From the NCBI GenBank assembly GCA_000697355.1, contig JNEN01000784.1, forward strand, positions 62,001-126,000: a DNA stretch of 64,000 nucleotides, given 5' to 3'. A program made the position numbers and the translations under genes. Position 1 is the first letter of the stretch; every line of letters starts with the position of its first letter. Origin of the DNA: Syncephalastrum monosporum B8922 (lineage: Eukaryota; Mucoromycota; Mucoromycetes; Mucorales; Syncephalastraceae). Positions 22,703 through 33,087 of this stretch are shown here, in pieces. The notes below the pieces were generated by a model. The model was not told the origin of the DNA, ran no database searches, and saw nothing but the letters and a program-made list of their open reading frames with translations.

Positions 22703-24224
22703 TTACGATTTTATAAGGGTACGAGCTGTATGAGTGAGTTGAGCTAGATGATCCGGATATTGTTGTGCGAGGTAATAGCCGACTGCAGCGAAGCTGAGAG
22801 CGGAAAGGACGGTCCAGACTCCATGGCTGCAAGACACGACAGCAATAAGAAGTAATGGTCACCATAGTAATTAAAGAGTACGTAGATAGGAAAATTTAAG
22901 CACTTCCAGAGCACAGACATTCATCAATGGGATTTCACATTTTTCAGAGAGGCGCCTTACCTAGAAGAAGTCTTTTTGGGCTGCTTGGGCATCGTCAGAT
23001 GGAGAGCCTCCCAAGGCGCATGGGCAAATACAGTCTTGCTCTTGAGTGTGCGCGCGACCCAGTCGCCCACCGTTCCCACCAACGGCAGCTGGCCGATGCC
23101 GCCGTTCTTACCAAAGGTGACGAGCATGACGTCGGCCCCCTTTTTGTACTTTTTGTCCAAAGGCTTGTTCTGGGTGGCGCGGACGACGTTACCGACGAGA
23201 ACGGGTGTGTGTTGTTTGATGCGGAAGGCGAGCTTGGTCTCGCCGAGATCAGCCACGTCGCCGAGGGAAAAGACGTGCTCCCACCCTGAGACCTTGACCT
23301 GGAGGGTCTCCTTGTCGACATTCACGCAACCGTTTGCGTTGAGGAGTGGGGTGTCCTTGAGCCAGTCCGAGTCGGGTCGGTTGCCAAAAGCGAGAAGGAC
23401 GAGGTCGCACTCGATGGACTTGCCTGACTTGGTGGCGACGGTGTATGTGCCCAACTTGCCGGCCTCCAGGCCTTCGGTGAGGACGGTCTCGTCGAGGAGC
23501 ACGTTCACCTTGTTCTTCTGTACCATGCGGGTCGTGAACTTGGTGCGGCTGGCGATAGGGAAGGTATCGTCGAGGATGTGAGGCTTGTTGTGGATGACGG
23601 TCACTTGCTTCTTGGGGTAGTTCTCGACGATCTCGCCGACAAGCTCGATGCCAACAGGCCCTGCGCCGACAATCACAATACGTTCCGCCTTGCGAATGTT
23701 TTGGCGCAACGCCGCCAGTTCGGCTTCACCGCCTGCCAAATCCAGGCTCTGCACGCGACTCGGCGCAGGATACTTTGTGCCCGTCGCCAGTACCTAAACA
23801 CGCGTTAATCTCTAACGTTTCGCTTACAAAGTGCATAGAGCACTTCACGTACCAGGTAGTCGAACGGGAGTTCGGTGGATCCTTCAAATGGCGAAGAGAG
23901 ATGAAGTGTGTGGGATTCCAATCGCTCAGCGGTAGCGTGAATGACTTTGTTCTTGGCTTGACTGAAGCAGCGGTCGTAAGGCACAAAAATCGGGACTTCT
24001 TCAACCGTGGCACGCGCGCCTGCAATAGGATTGTAAAAGTGGGTTTTCTGCAGGACGAAATAAGGATTAGTCTCGTTACAAATTAAAACATGCTTTCATG
24101 GTACCTTTTCGACAAGAAGGATACGATACTGGCTGCCGGCCTCCTTCTCGAGACCCTGGGCAGCCGCGACACCGGCATAGCCACCGCCCACCACCACGAT
24201 ATTTTTGATTTCAGGCACTGTCAT
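22703..24224 (-). CDS. AMID/FSP1-like NAD(P)H oxidoreductase, copy A
   Basis: FAD-dependent oxidoreductase of the AIF-M2 (AMID/FSP1) type, related to NDH-2; animal members reduce ubiquinone with NAD(P)H at lipid membranes. Four exons: 24224-24105, 24047-23853, 23793-22961, 22826-22703, about 423 residues. The FAD-binding GxGxxG is VVVGGGYAGVAAAQGLE near the N-terminus, the NAD-binding one is IVIVGAGPVGIELVGE, and the C-terminal FAD site is HVFSLGDVADL. The last exon encodes a hydrophobic segment (WTVLSALSFAAVGYYLA) that looks like a C-terminal membrane anchor, unlike the N-myristoylated human FSP1. It is the inverted paralogue of the gene at 29886-31310: the three introns are at equivalent places and exon 2 is 195 nt in both. 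Confidence 0.9.
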
Positions 24225-24869
24225 TGGAATATAATAAGATGATCTCCACTACTACTGCACAATGGTTCCTGATTTGAATGCCCTCTCAAAGTGCGCTTTT
24301 TTATATGGCGATCGACACAGACCACGCGTTCCTTCCTTATATGGCAAAAATCTGGCACTGTTCCTGATCCACTCGCGCCTGCTTTGACATTCCTTCCAAC
24401 CTACGATTTTCTTTATCTTTACATATGAAGCCCCTTTCATATTTTTTGTGCTGTAATATGAATGCCTATTCTCCAAGGAACAAACAAAGGATGGATTTGT
24501 CAGCCACTGTGCACAGCAGAGGAAGTGGCTGGCGAGGTCTGATCTGTCATGGCTTTGTCAGCACGGGTAATTCGGGCCGACTGGTTTGTCCAAGCCTCCG
24601 TCGTACCATCTCTGAGGGGAGAATGCTGCGGGGTATCCCTTTTGGGGTTTCCGGTATGATATAAGCCCACGCAAGGTGTACGCATAAAGCTCTTGCCGCA
24701 GGAAGTATGAAATGCTATGATTTCCTCTGCAATTATCTTCATATGCATGTTTCAAAATGTCACGTGTACTTGCCAATGAAGTGCAGACGGATGGCCTGAA
24801 ATCGCTCATTATCATAAGCAACGCTTGCTTCGCCACCAGCCAAAAAAGTGGCCCATCGGCATTTGAATC
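24225..24869. other. 5' flank of oxidoreductase copy A
   Basis: Promoter side of copy A, with repeat-derived DNA probably beginning near 24750. No gene recognised; short open frames only. Confidence 0.5.
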
Positions 24870-25630
24870 GCTGCCAAGAGAAAGTGGTTCCGAACACCTT
24901 GTTGTCGTATCTCTTATGCGCCCCACTTTGCTCAGAAACACAAACTGCGAAGTCATTTGCAAGCATGTCCGACTTGAAGCTAACTTGTCCGTGTCGGGAA
25001 TGGGTATGTCCGGTATATTTTTCAAACCTGGAAGAATCAGGCAGTCATGTACAAGAGCATCATAACGTAAGTCTTTTAATTCCATATCTTTCGCGTCAAT
25101 CTGAAATGCTTCTGTTATTGTTTCTTGAATATAGCGAAGCCTCTGATACTGCGAGCGGAATCAACGAGAACGACAACGGAGAAGTCAATGCTGCTCTTCC
25201 AGCTGACGGGCTTGTGCCCAGCGAGCGACCCTTACTCGCTGTTTCAAACATCCGGGACACACCCTGAAACCCGATATTATGCGAAAGGCGACGCGTTCTG
25301 CGATGGGTGCGTTGGAAGTACCAGAGGACGGAAAACGCAAGATATTGGTGATTGCAGAACTCGCCGAGCTGCATCCTTTAGCAATCGTCGCTGAGAACGA
25401 TAGGGAACACGACATGCTTGAGCTTTCTACAACCATCTATGGCCTCTTGTTTTCGCAGTTGGGTCACCAGACCCGGCGATCAATGCTGCCACGCCTATGA
25501 AGCGCGGCCGCTCACAGATGCTGGATGCCGACGACCATCGGCCTGCGACATCCGTTCTGGCACATCTGATTGCCAACAGCTATCTGGCTCGAATCTCGGC
25601 ACCAGACTATACGGAAATGGATAAAATACC
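24870..25630 (+). pseudogene. decayed copy 1 of an unknown spliced repeat gene
   Basis: Matches, in inverse orientation, the sequence at 28330-27603. Shared protein blocks include NENDNGEVNAALPADGL (copy 2: NENDHEQIDATLPADGL), ATRSAMGALEVPEDGK, ELAELHPLAI, REHDM and PMKRGRSQMLDADDHRPATS. Both copies contain an apparent intron at the same place (CATAAC|GTAAGTCTTTT...TATAG here, 25070-25132 approximately). In this copy the blocks are spread over two or three frames with a stop after NIRDTP (near 25265), so it is broken. The family is unknown to me; the repetition and decay suggest a transposon-borne or segmentally duplicated gene. Confidence 0.65.
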
Positions 25631-26260
25631 GCCAGTGTCTTAAAGGCCGATTGGACACGACGTCCCTGGATGCGCGTTGTCTGAGCTCGGGCAATGGAGA
25701 GTTTGATCCTGGTGACAAGCGCGAACGTCTGCTCGCGAACTGTGCCGAGATATACAGCCGGTATCCCACCCCGGACGCCCATCATGAGCGGACCAAGATC
25801 AAGTGCCATCAATCCTTGATCACGACTTTGCCACATCCAGACACAAGATACCCAAATGTGGAAGTGTTCGTTGTCGGCCAAGACAACAGTCTGAAACTCG
25901 AGATCGGCACGAAAACGATGAATGTTTTGATAACATCATCAATTCGAATCGACAAGAATCGACCCCCAGTATAAGCGGGTTCAATTTTAGCAAAGATACC
26001 CTGATCTTCATTCGACGATCGTTTGTTCGATGGTACGACAAATTACGAAAACGAGGATTCAATGGTCTGCCCATCCTCGCATTTATGTGGGAGTTTCTGC
26101 AGACATGTGAATCGCATTGCATCCAAGCTGTCAATGGCTGATGAATGTAAAGATGTAACTGATAAAAATCAACGATTTCAGATCATCTGTTACCGCTTTT
26201 GGCTAATGCAGCATCCCATTTTAAAGATGTTTCTGGTGAAGAGGTGCTGCCTCTGAGGAT
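25631..26260 (+). pseudogene. continuation of repeat-derived sequence, frame-broken
   Basis: Downstream of copy 1 the plus strand keeps coding-like pieces in changing frames, for example RCLSSGNGEFDPGDKRERLL (about 25675-25735), then a piece with GFNFSKDTLIFIRRSFVRWYD (about 25978-26040) and LPILAFMWEFLQT. There are frameshifts and stops between them. I do not recognise the protein. It may be the 3' part of the same unknown gene that is missing from copy 2. Confidence 0.45.
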
Positions 26261-26679
26261 ACTATGAGGATGCCAAGATAAAAAAAAAGGCCTCAAGATA
26301 TGGTTTATATGTATATCATAACTGTATTCATAAAACAGAAATCTGTAATTATTTTAGTAACGGTAATTGTAATAAAGGAGATGGTTGTATAAATATAAGT
26401 AGCAGAGTGTTATATACAGGAAATCAGTAAATGCGGGAAATAGAAAGGATATGTGATGAATAAAAAGAAGAGGACGTTTATCCTGGCTAGGATTGATTTC
26501 AATTAGGATTCTCGATTGGAATAGCAAAAGGTTGTGCATTCAAGCGATGTTCAGGAGTCACGCGCCAATTTACATGGCCGCTTCCTTGGTGCCAGAGTCT
26601 CCTTAGTCGCATCCAAATATGCAGTTGAAATAGTCTCGCAGCGTATTCTTGTCAGATCGTCTTCGCTAACCACGCAATT

Positions 26680-27260
26680 GTCTCAATAGAACGACGCAAC
26701 GAAAAGCAAGTTGTCCAGATGTCCTATCAAATCGAGGAGGTGGCATTTCTTTGTGGGAATGCGTAGTCGAACCAATTCTGTGATGGTGCATAAGAAAGCT
26801 AATACCAGCCAGGATAAAGCTAATACCAGGCCGATGGAAAGGTCGCACGTTTCGCAAATTGTATCGATCAATCGCTCTTTGCTGAAGATGCACGGCCGAT
26901 AGAAGTCCTTGACAAGCAGTGTGGCTGAAACGCTCAGACTCTTTTTGATCTCTCTATATGCGTTGGTATACGAAAACCGCTGTCCAGGTGCTGCATATAC
27001 GTCCACCTTGTAATCCGGTCGATTGACGGCGTCGTTAAATACCTCCGGGACTATGTTCGAGCAATGAGCAGCTCTTGCAGGTCTCTGCTGATAAAAGGCC
27101 ATGCATGAACGGGTGGATGTAGCTGGATGTCAGATGGGCTTCGGAGACAGTCGTACAGATACGAGAGCAAGGATACGATTGCCATGATGACTGTACATTC
27201 TGATTCACTTGCTGTAGCGGTATCTTGTCTGAAGACTTCGGCATTGACTATCATCAGATC
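26680..27260 (-). pseudogene. frame-broken unknown coding fragment
   Basis: Minus-strand frames overlap here: one reads ...SDIQLHPPVHAWPFISRDLQ up to about 27051, the other VPEVFNDAVNRPDYKVDVYA continuing to KDFYRPCIFSKERLID and a hydrophobic stretch SIGLVLALSWLVLAFLCTI. Together they look like one protein interrupted by a frameshift near 27050, or two exons. No family recognised. It lies at the centre of the inverted duplication. Confidence 0.4.
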
Positions 27261-27602
27261 TACACTCGGTCCGCCAGATGCAAGCTCGTCATAACCATGG
27301 TCTGCTCGTAGGTGGCATATACTGTGTTTCGCAATGTTCTCGAGGTGGATTATCTACGATCGAGAGTGGCGTTCGTTGCATCCCGTGAACTCGGGGGTTC
27401 GCCCACCAACGGCCGCGGGGCGTTGCTCCTCAATTTTTTGTACGGCATAGTCATTGCTCGTCATTTCCAATTATCTTCATCGATTTGATCAGGTGCGATG
27501 TGATAACACTGAGGTAAGACTTCCGGTTAGTTCTTCGGGTCTTTAAAGGTGGAAAGAAAGGGACTAAAACTCAAGACACTTACACGCTGTCCGTTGTGTA
27601 CA

Positions 27603-28330
27603 TTACAGATGACTGTTGGCAATCAGATGTGCCACAACGGATGTTACAGGCCGGTGGTCGTCGGCTTCCAGGATCTGTGAGCGGGTGCGCTTCATGGGCG
27701 TGATCACCTTGAATGATGGGGCCTGGTGACCAAACTGCGAAGCCAAAAATCCTGAGATGGCTCTTGAGCGTCGAAGCAAGTCGTGTTCCCGATCGACCTT
27801 ATCAGCGATGGCCAGAGGATGCAGCTCAGCGAGTTCTTCAATAAGCAGTTTCTTGTGCTTTTCATCCTCTGGCACTTCCAACGCACCCATCGCAGATCGC
27901 GTCGCCTCCGCGTACGTTCGGGTATGACGGTCCGTCATGGGTGCTTCATCAACGATCGCTAGTTCGCTGGGCATAAGTCCGTCAGCTGGAAGGGTGGCAT
28001 CGATTTGTTCGTGGTCGTTCTCGTTAGTTTCGCTCGCAATATCAGAGTCATTACTAAGTTTAAGAAAAGATAACAGAAGCATTTCAAATTAACGCGAAGT
28101 ACATGAAATAAAAAGACTTACATTATGGTATGCTCTTGTACATGTGGGAGCAACTTTTTGAAAAAGTAGCCATGGGGAACCATGAAGTTGACTGCCTACT
28201 TCTCCAGGTTTGAGAAATATATCGGCGTCTGTGTCACGCGAAACAAAGGAATGCCCTGGCGCGTTGTGGAAATCGCCTTTCACTCCAGTTTCAAGTAAAA
28301 CACCGTGAATCGCTTGCAAATGTCTTTGCA
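27603..28330 (-). pseudogene. copy 2 of the unknown spliced repeat gene
   Basis: Better preserved inverse copy of 24870-25630. Reading on the minus strand, an upstream exon (ALQRHLQAIHGVLLETGVKG ... VAPTCTRAYHN) ends at about 28122 in AATGTAAGTC, and after a roughly 60-nt intron ending AAACTTAG the frame SDIASETNENDHEQIDATLP runs open to a TGA at 27603. The last exon alone lies within an uninterrupted 159-codon frame. It may still encode a protein, but the 5' end is undefined and abuts a retrotransposon fragment at about 28390, so I class it as a remnant. Confidence 0.5.
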
Positions 28331-28398
28331 GAGCAGTGTCGGACACTTGTATCGCAGTCGCACCACGATACAATAAAGAGAACAAAAAGTGCCCAATA

Positions 28399-28735
28399 AC
28401 AAAAAGACCATTCCTTCTCGTAATAAGCACCTCCCGCCAAGGACTTGGTGCGTTACTGTCTCATATCGACGACGACAATCGCGAACGCATTGTATTGGAT
28501 ACAGGCCGTGCATTCTCAAGCGCCGAACGCAGCTGCGGAATATCGAAACTCGAATGTCTGGAAGTCGTTTGGGCGATGAAACAACTACACCCACACCTGC
28601 TCGGAAAACGATTCAAAGTGTCAACCGATCATTCCGCATTGTAAGGCCTCATTCAGTTATTTTAACCTACCGGACTCCTTCCGCGATGGCTGGCATTCCT
28701 GGCCGAATTCAACTTCGACATATGGGGAGAGACCA
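28399..28735 (+). mobile_element. Ty3/gypsy reverse-transcriptase RNase H remnant
   Basis: The plus-strand frame at 28399-28643 reads RQGLGALLSHIDDDNRERIV, SSAERSCGISKLECLEVVWA, MKQLHPHLLGKRFKVSTDHS, which is the pattern of the RNase H domain of Ty3/gypsy retrotransposons (GLGAVLSQ, AERNYSITELECLAVVWA, TDHSAL). After a stop at TGTAAG it resumes out of frame as LPRWLAFLAEFNFDIWGE. The first catalytic Asp, normally in TDAS, is replaced (ISTS). Protease, most of RT and integrase are absent, and I saw no LTRs. A dead fragment. Confidence 0.85.
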
Positions 28736-28859
28736 GAGAAAGGAAACAAAATCAAAACAAGGGGAAAAAGACAAATGCTATTTCTTTGTCAAGACTCGGC
28801 TATTGAACACGTCACAAAACTCATGCAAGGCGAAACGCATTTCCTTTTCCGAATGATCA

Positions 28860-29885
28860 AATCACTCGGAACATCTTAACACGACACCCAGCGGCTTGTA
28901 TTTGTCGATGAAAAAGACTTTCAACGAGGACAAGAGAATAGAAGTTTTTTACCATTTCTCCCCCTAAACAAAACATCAGTATAAGACCCTCAGAAGTAGT
29001 ATAAATAGTCCTTTTTCTTTTTCTTCATACGCAAAGGGGTGGGAGAAGCGGTGAAAAGAATAGAGAAATTATGTCTGGATTGCATAAAGAGGACGTTGAA
29101 TATATAGGGCGCTATGCTTAATTGGTGGATCGAAATCTTGGTCGGCATTTGTATTCAGTGCTGTGTTACTAGGAGACGTTGACGGCGATACGCTGTCTGG
29201 AGATGTCGAAGAAGCATGATGTATGAAAGCTTCTTCCCAGTATCATCAGATTATATGATGATTTGTGGGCATGAGACGTTTTTGTCGATATTAGGATAGG
29301 TTTGTTCTGTGCATGCTGCGTCTGCTAGGCTGGTCCATCTCATCACTCACAAAATGGCCCGCGTAATTGATACATAATCTTGTACTGGAATTAGTCATAG
29401 CACTATTTCTGCTATGCTAGCACTATAAATAATAGCGTTATGATAGCTTGATTGTCTGGCGTCGTGTTGTACGTGTTGTACAAAGCGGTATTTCCTCCAA
29501 AAAGACAAAGAAGGTCATTTGTATGCTGGTGCTGGTGCCTGAAAAATCCAGGTCCGACAGACGAGCAAAAAAAAAAAAAAAACTAGGCAAGCTTCTGTGT
29601 TGGCATGACCAATCTACAAAACTATGTGTGTACATCACACTTGGTAGTGTGGACAACCGACAGGTACATGAAACACAACAACTTCGTAAAAGTAGGGTTA
29701 CGATACGCAAAAAAAAAGTGGGTTTTCTTCGCAGGAGCGCTCAAATCCCCCGAAAGAGCCCGCACCTCAAAAGATCTGATAACTGACAATCGGCCGTGTC
29801 GCCGCGCACCAAGCAACTATAAAAGGTCAACCCTACTTCAACCCACAACATGACCACATATTCAAATCCATAATTACAAATATTC
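28860..29885. other. 5' flank of oxidoreductase copy B
   Basis: AT-rich DNA with an A-tract (29567-29582). Contains the TATA element of copy B. No gene recognised. Confidence 0.5.
29818..29824 (+). promoter_or_regulatory. TATA box of oxidoreductase copy B
   Basis: CTATAAAAGG, 62 bp upstream of the ATG at 29886; a good match to a eukaryotic TATA element in a suitable place. Confidence 0.65.
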
Positions 29886-31310
29886 ATGACATTCGAAAAG
29901 ACGATTGCTGTGGTTGGAGGTGGTTTTGCTGGCGTGTTTGCTGCAAAGAACCTCGAGAAACAAGTGGACAGCGGTTTCCGTGTCGTGCTGATCGAAAAGG
30001 TACGTCTTATTCCTGCTCAAGAAACTGACTCCTCCTCGATATTATCTTTTGCTTGTTTTGACTCGGTCTGCGATAAACAGAAAACCCACTTTTACAACCC
30101 CATTGCGGGTGCACGAGCTGCTGTGCAGGATATCCCCGTCCTCGTTCCGTACACGCGCCTTTTCAAGCATTCCAAGAACAAAGTGGTTCACGCCACTGCA
30201 GAACGTCTGGGAGAGCATACCGTCGAACTCTCGGCCCCATTTGAGGGCTCAACTGTACTTCACTTTGATTACCTGGTGAGTCATTATACCAAGAATCAAG
30301 GATTGCGCGTTGACATTGAGTTTAGGTACTTGCGACAGGCTCAACGTACCCTGCTCCGAGCCGGGTGGCCGGTATCGACCTGGCAAGCTGTGAAGACGAG
30401 CTGAACAGCCTTCGTGAGAATATTCGAGACGCCCAGCATGTTGTCATTGTCGGCGGTGGCCCGACCGGCATAGAGCTCGTCGGCGAGATCCTCGACCTCT
30501 ACAAGGAGAAAAAGATCACGCTTATCCACAGCCACGGCCGCATCCTCGACGCCACTTTCCCCGACGAGGCCCGGGATCGATTCGCAGACCGCATGCGCAA
30601 AGACGGCGTGGACTTGCTCTTGAACGAGTCTGTCGTGCTCGACAGCGTCCAGTCCGGGCTCATCCAGCAGCAGATTTCTACCAAGTCCGGCAAGACCGTC
30701 GACTGTGACCTGGTATTACTCGCCTTTGGCAATCGCCCAGATACGCACTGGTTGAAAGATACACCTCTGCTCAGTAAGAACGGCTATGTCAATGTCGATC
30801 CCGAGACGCTTCAGGTACGAGTGCCGGGCTGGGAGCACGTATTCGCGCTCGGCGACGTGGCCGATTTGCCCGAGATCAAGCTTGCCTCCCGCGCCCGACA
30901 ACAAGCGCCCGTTCTCGTCACCAACCTCCTCAGCCATGCCCGTGGCCTTCCACCGTCCAAAAGATACCACAAAGGCACAGACAAGATGCTGGTCTCCTAT
31001 GGTCGCTCCGGTGGTATCGGTCAATTGCCCCTGCTCGGCACCGTCGGTGACTTCATTGCCAGCATGGGCAAGAGCAAGACACTGCAGATCCCGAGGTCCT
31101 GGATGATCCTTAACCAGTCCATGCCATCCCAAGCCAGGTAAGCTCACTCATTTTGGCTCTATAAGCTTGGATTGATTTCCGTGCTCTGACAGTAAATAAC
31201 CGACATCAATAAGCCATCCGCCTCAGACAAATGCAAGAATTTGGACCCTCCTTTCCGCCGTGAGCGTGGCCGCGCTCGGATATTACCTCGTGAAACGCTC
31301 TTCCACCTAA
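29886..31310 (+). CDS. AMID/FSP1-like NAD(P)H oxidoreductase, copy B
   Basis: Paralogue of copy A, pointing the other way. Four exons: 29886-29999, 30081-30275, 30326-31137, 31214-31310, about 405 residues. Motifs: IAVVGGGFAGVFAAKNLE (FAD), HVVIVGGGPTGIELVGEI (NAD), HVFALGDVADLPEIK (FAD contact) and a C-terminal hydrophobic anchor (IWTLLSAVSVAALGYYLV). By hand, 46 of the 65 residues encoded by exon 2 are identical to copy A. Exon 4 uses a less usual AAG acceptor, chosen because it keeps the anchor in frame. The gene has a clear TATA box. As both copies keep intact frames and motifs, both are probably functional; different promoters suggest different expression (inference). Confidence 0.9.
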
Positions 31311-32457
31311 ATCACACTTCCTCTACTTTTACAACCTATATATCTAATAAACGGACAGTCATAGTGCATAATAATCACCTGGAAAGGCGTTCAGTTAATG
31401 GTGTCTTGTCAGGGCATCTCCCAGTAGGACGTAGATAGACCAGTGAAACGAAGGCGTAACATGGAAGGCAGGCAAGATAGCAGTAGTAATTGATGCTTGC
31501 ACGCCTCGAGATGACTTCAGGAGTCGAAGACGTTAGTGGAGAAATAAGCTTTTTTTTATGCAAGCGCAACTCCAGGTCCTGGACGATGAACAAAAGAACC
31601 CTATGTTAGCGTCCAAATTATAGTGAGGTCGTTCTTTTGGAACAACAGCACGAGTAACGATTACAGCAAGTCTCATATTCCTCCTTTGCCTATTCAGGTT
31701 TATGTGAAGCTTTCTTTTGCTCTTTCAGGTACAGTACAAAGGCTGATGTTGAGAAGTGAAAAAAAAAAAAAGGTGTCACAGCTTTGGCAACATATATAAG
31801 CACCGCTCGCGCTCACGTGAAAGCTATCCTTCAATGGTCAGCGTGGGAATATGCGATCCAGGAACCTGTGCCCCGCCAAATCTACGGGGTATCCATATCC
31901 TGCAAGACTATCTTAATCTCAATGATAAACGTCGTAAGCATAGAATGGATAGATATATGAATAGACTATCTTTATTACGGTGGATAAATGACATTGTTGC
32001 ATATAAGAATAAGTAGCATGAAGAAAGAAAACGAAGAAAAAAAAATGGCCAAGGTGTGTGTAAAGAAAAGAGGGCTGTGCAATTAAAAAAAAATGGGCAG
32101 CCCTGGAAAGTACAATGAAATGTATAAAGTAGCGAGGGAGTATGGTGTCTGTTAACATGCAAACAATGCTATACAATGTGAGACGGTGAGTGTGTGTGTG
32201 TGTGTGCGTGCGCGTGCTATTGTGAAGAGTGCTGAGTGTCTGTGCTGTGGTATGCGTTTGGTCTTTAGAGTAGAGAAGTGATAGAGCTGTTGGGGGGAGG
32301 GGGGAGAAGAATGGAGCGGCAGTTGAGACTGCGCGAAAGGGGAGGGGAGATTGAGTGGGGGGAAATGGGGGGAGTAGGATGGATCGAAATGGTTGGAATG
32401 CAGAAAAGGCATGCTCTGTGCGGATGTGCGTGTGCGTGTATATGTGCATGATATGAG
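31311..32457. other. convergent spacer with (TG)n tract
   Basis: Lies between the 3' ends of oxidoreductase copy B and the Whi3-like gene. Includes a GTGTGTGTGTGTGTGCGTGCGCG run at 32189-32215 and G-rich sequence (GGGGGGAGGGGGGAG, 32290-32305; further GGGG runs to 32380). No gene recognised. Confidence 0.55.
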
Positions 32458-32776
32458 TTAGTTGACTTCCTTGCCGTCCTTGCCAGGCTTAGTAAAGAGC
32501 GGGTTCTTTGAATACGAAAGCCGGATGCCGCCCTTGATGGAAGAGCTGAGACAGAAGCCCTGGAGCTCGCTCATGGCCTGCGACGCATAGACCACTTCGT
32601 CGAACTCGACAAAGCACATGGGGCCCTGGGGCTTGGTGCGGAACGACATGCGCTTGTAACCGCGGCATTTCTGAAAGATCTGGCGCAGCTCATCCTCGCT
32701 GGTGTTGGGAGGCAGGTTACCGACATACAAGGTGTTGCATGGCGGGTTCTGATCAGCCGGGTTGAACGACCTGTTG

Positions 32777-32818
<42 letters not shown>

Positions 32819-33055
32819 TGTTGCTGTTGCTGTTGCGTGTAAGACGACGAGATGCTCGGTGAACGCAGCTCAGAGATCGACATGCGCGGCGCAAACATGT
32901 CCTGCATCACAGGCTCGGGCGGTGGCGGCGACGCGGACGAGGTCGAGGACGTGTTGAAAGGGTGGTCGGGCATCGGCGACGACCTGGACAGATAATGGAA
33001 GGGGTCCTCCTCCAGCGACTGTTGCTGCGGGTGCTGCGGCTGCGATGATAGCTGT

Positions 33056-33087
<32 letters not shown>

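Noticed and set aside
27330..27430. Possible tRNA-like fold near GGTGGATT...GGTTCGCCCACC
   Set aside because: Ends can pair, but there is no convincing D arm, anticodon arm or standard T loop.
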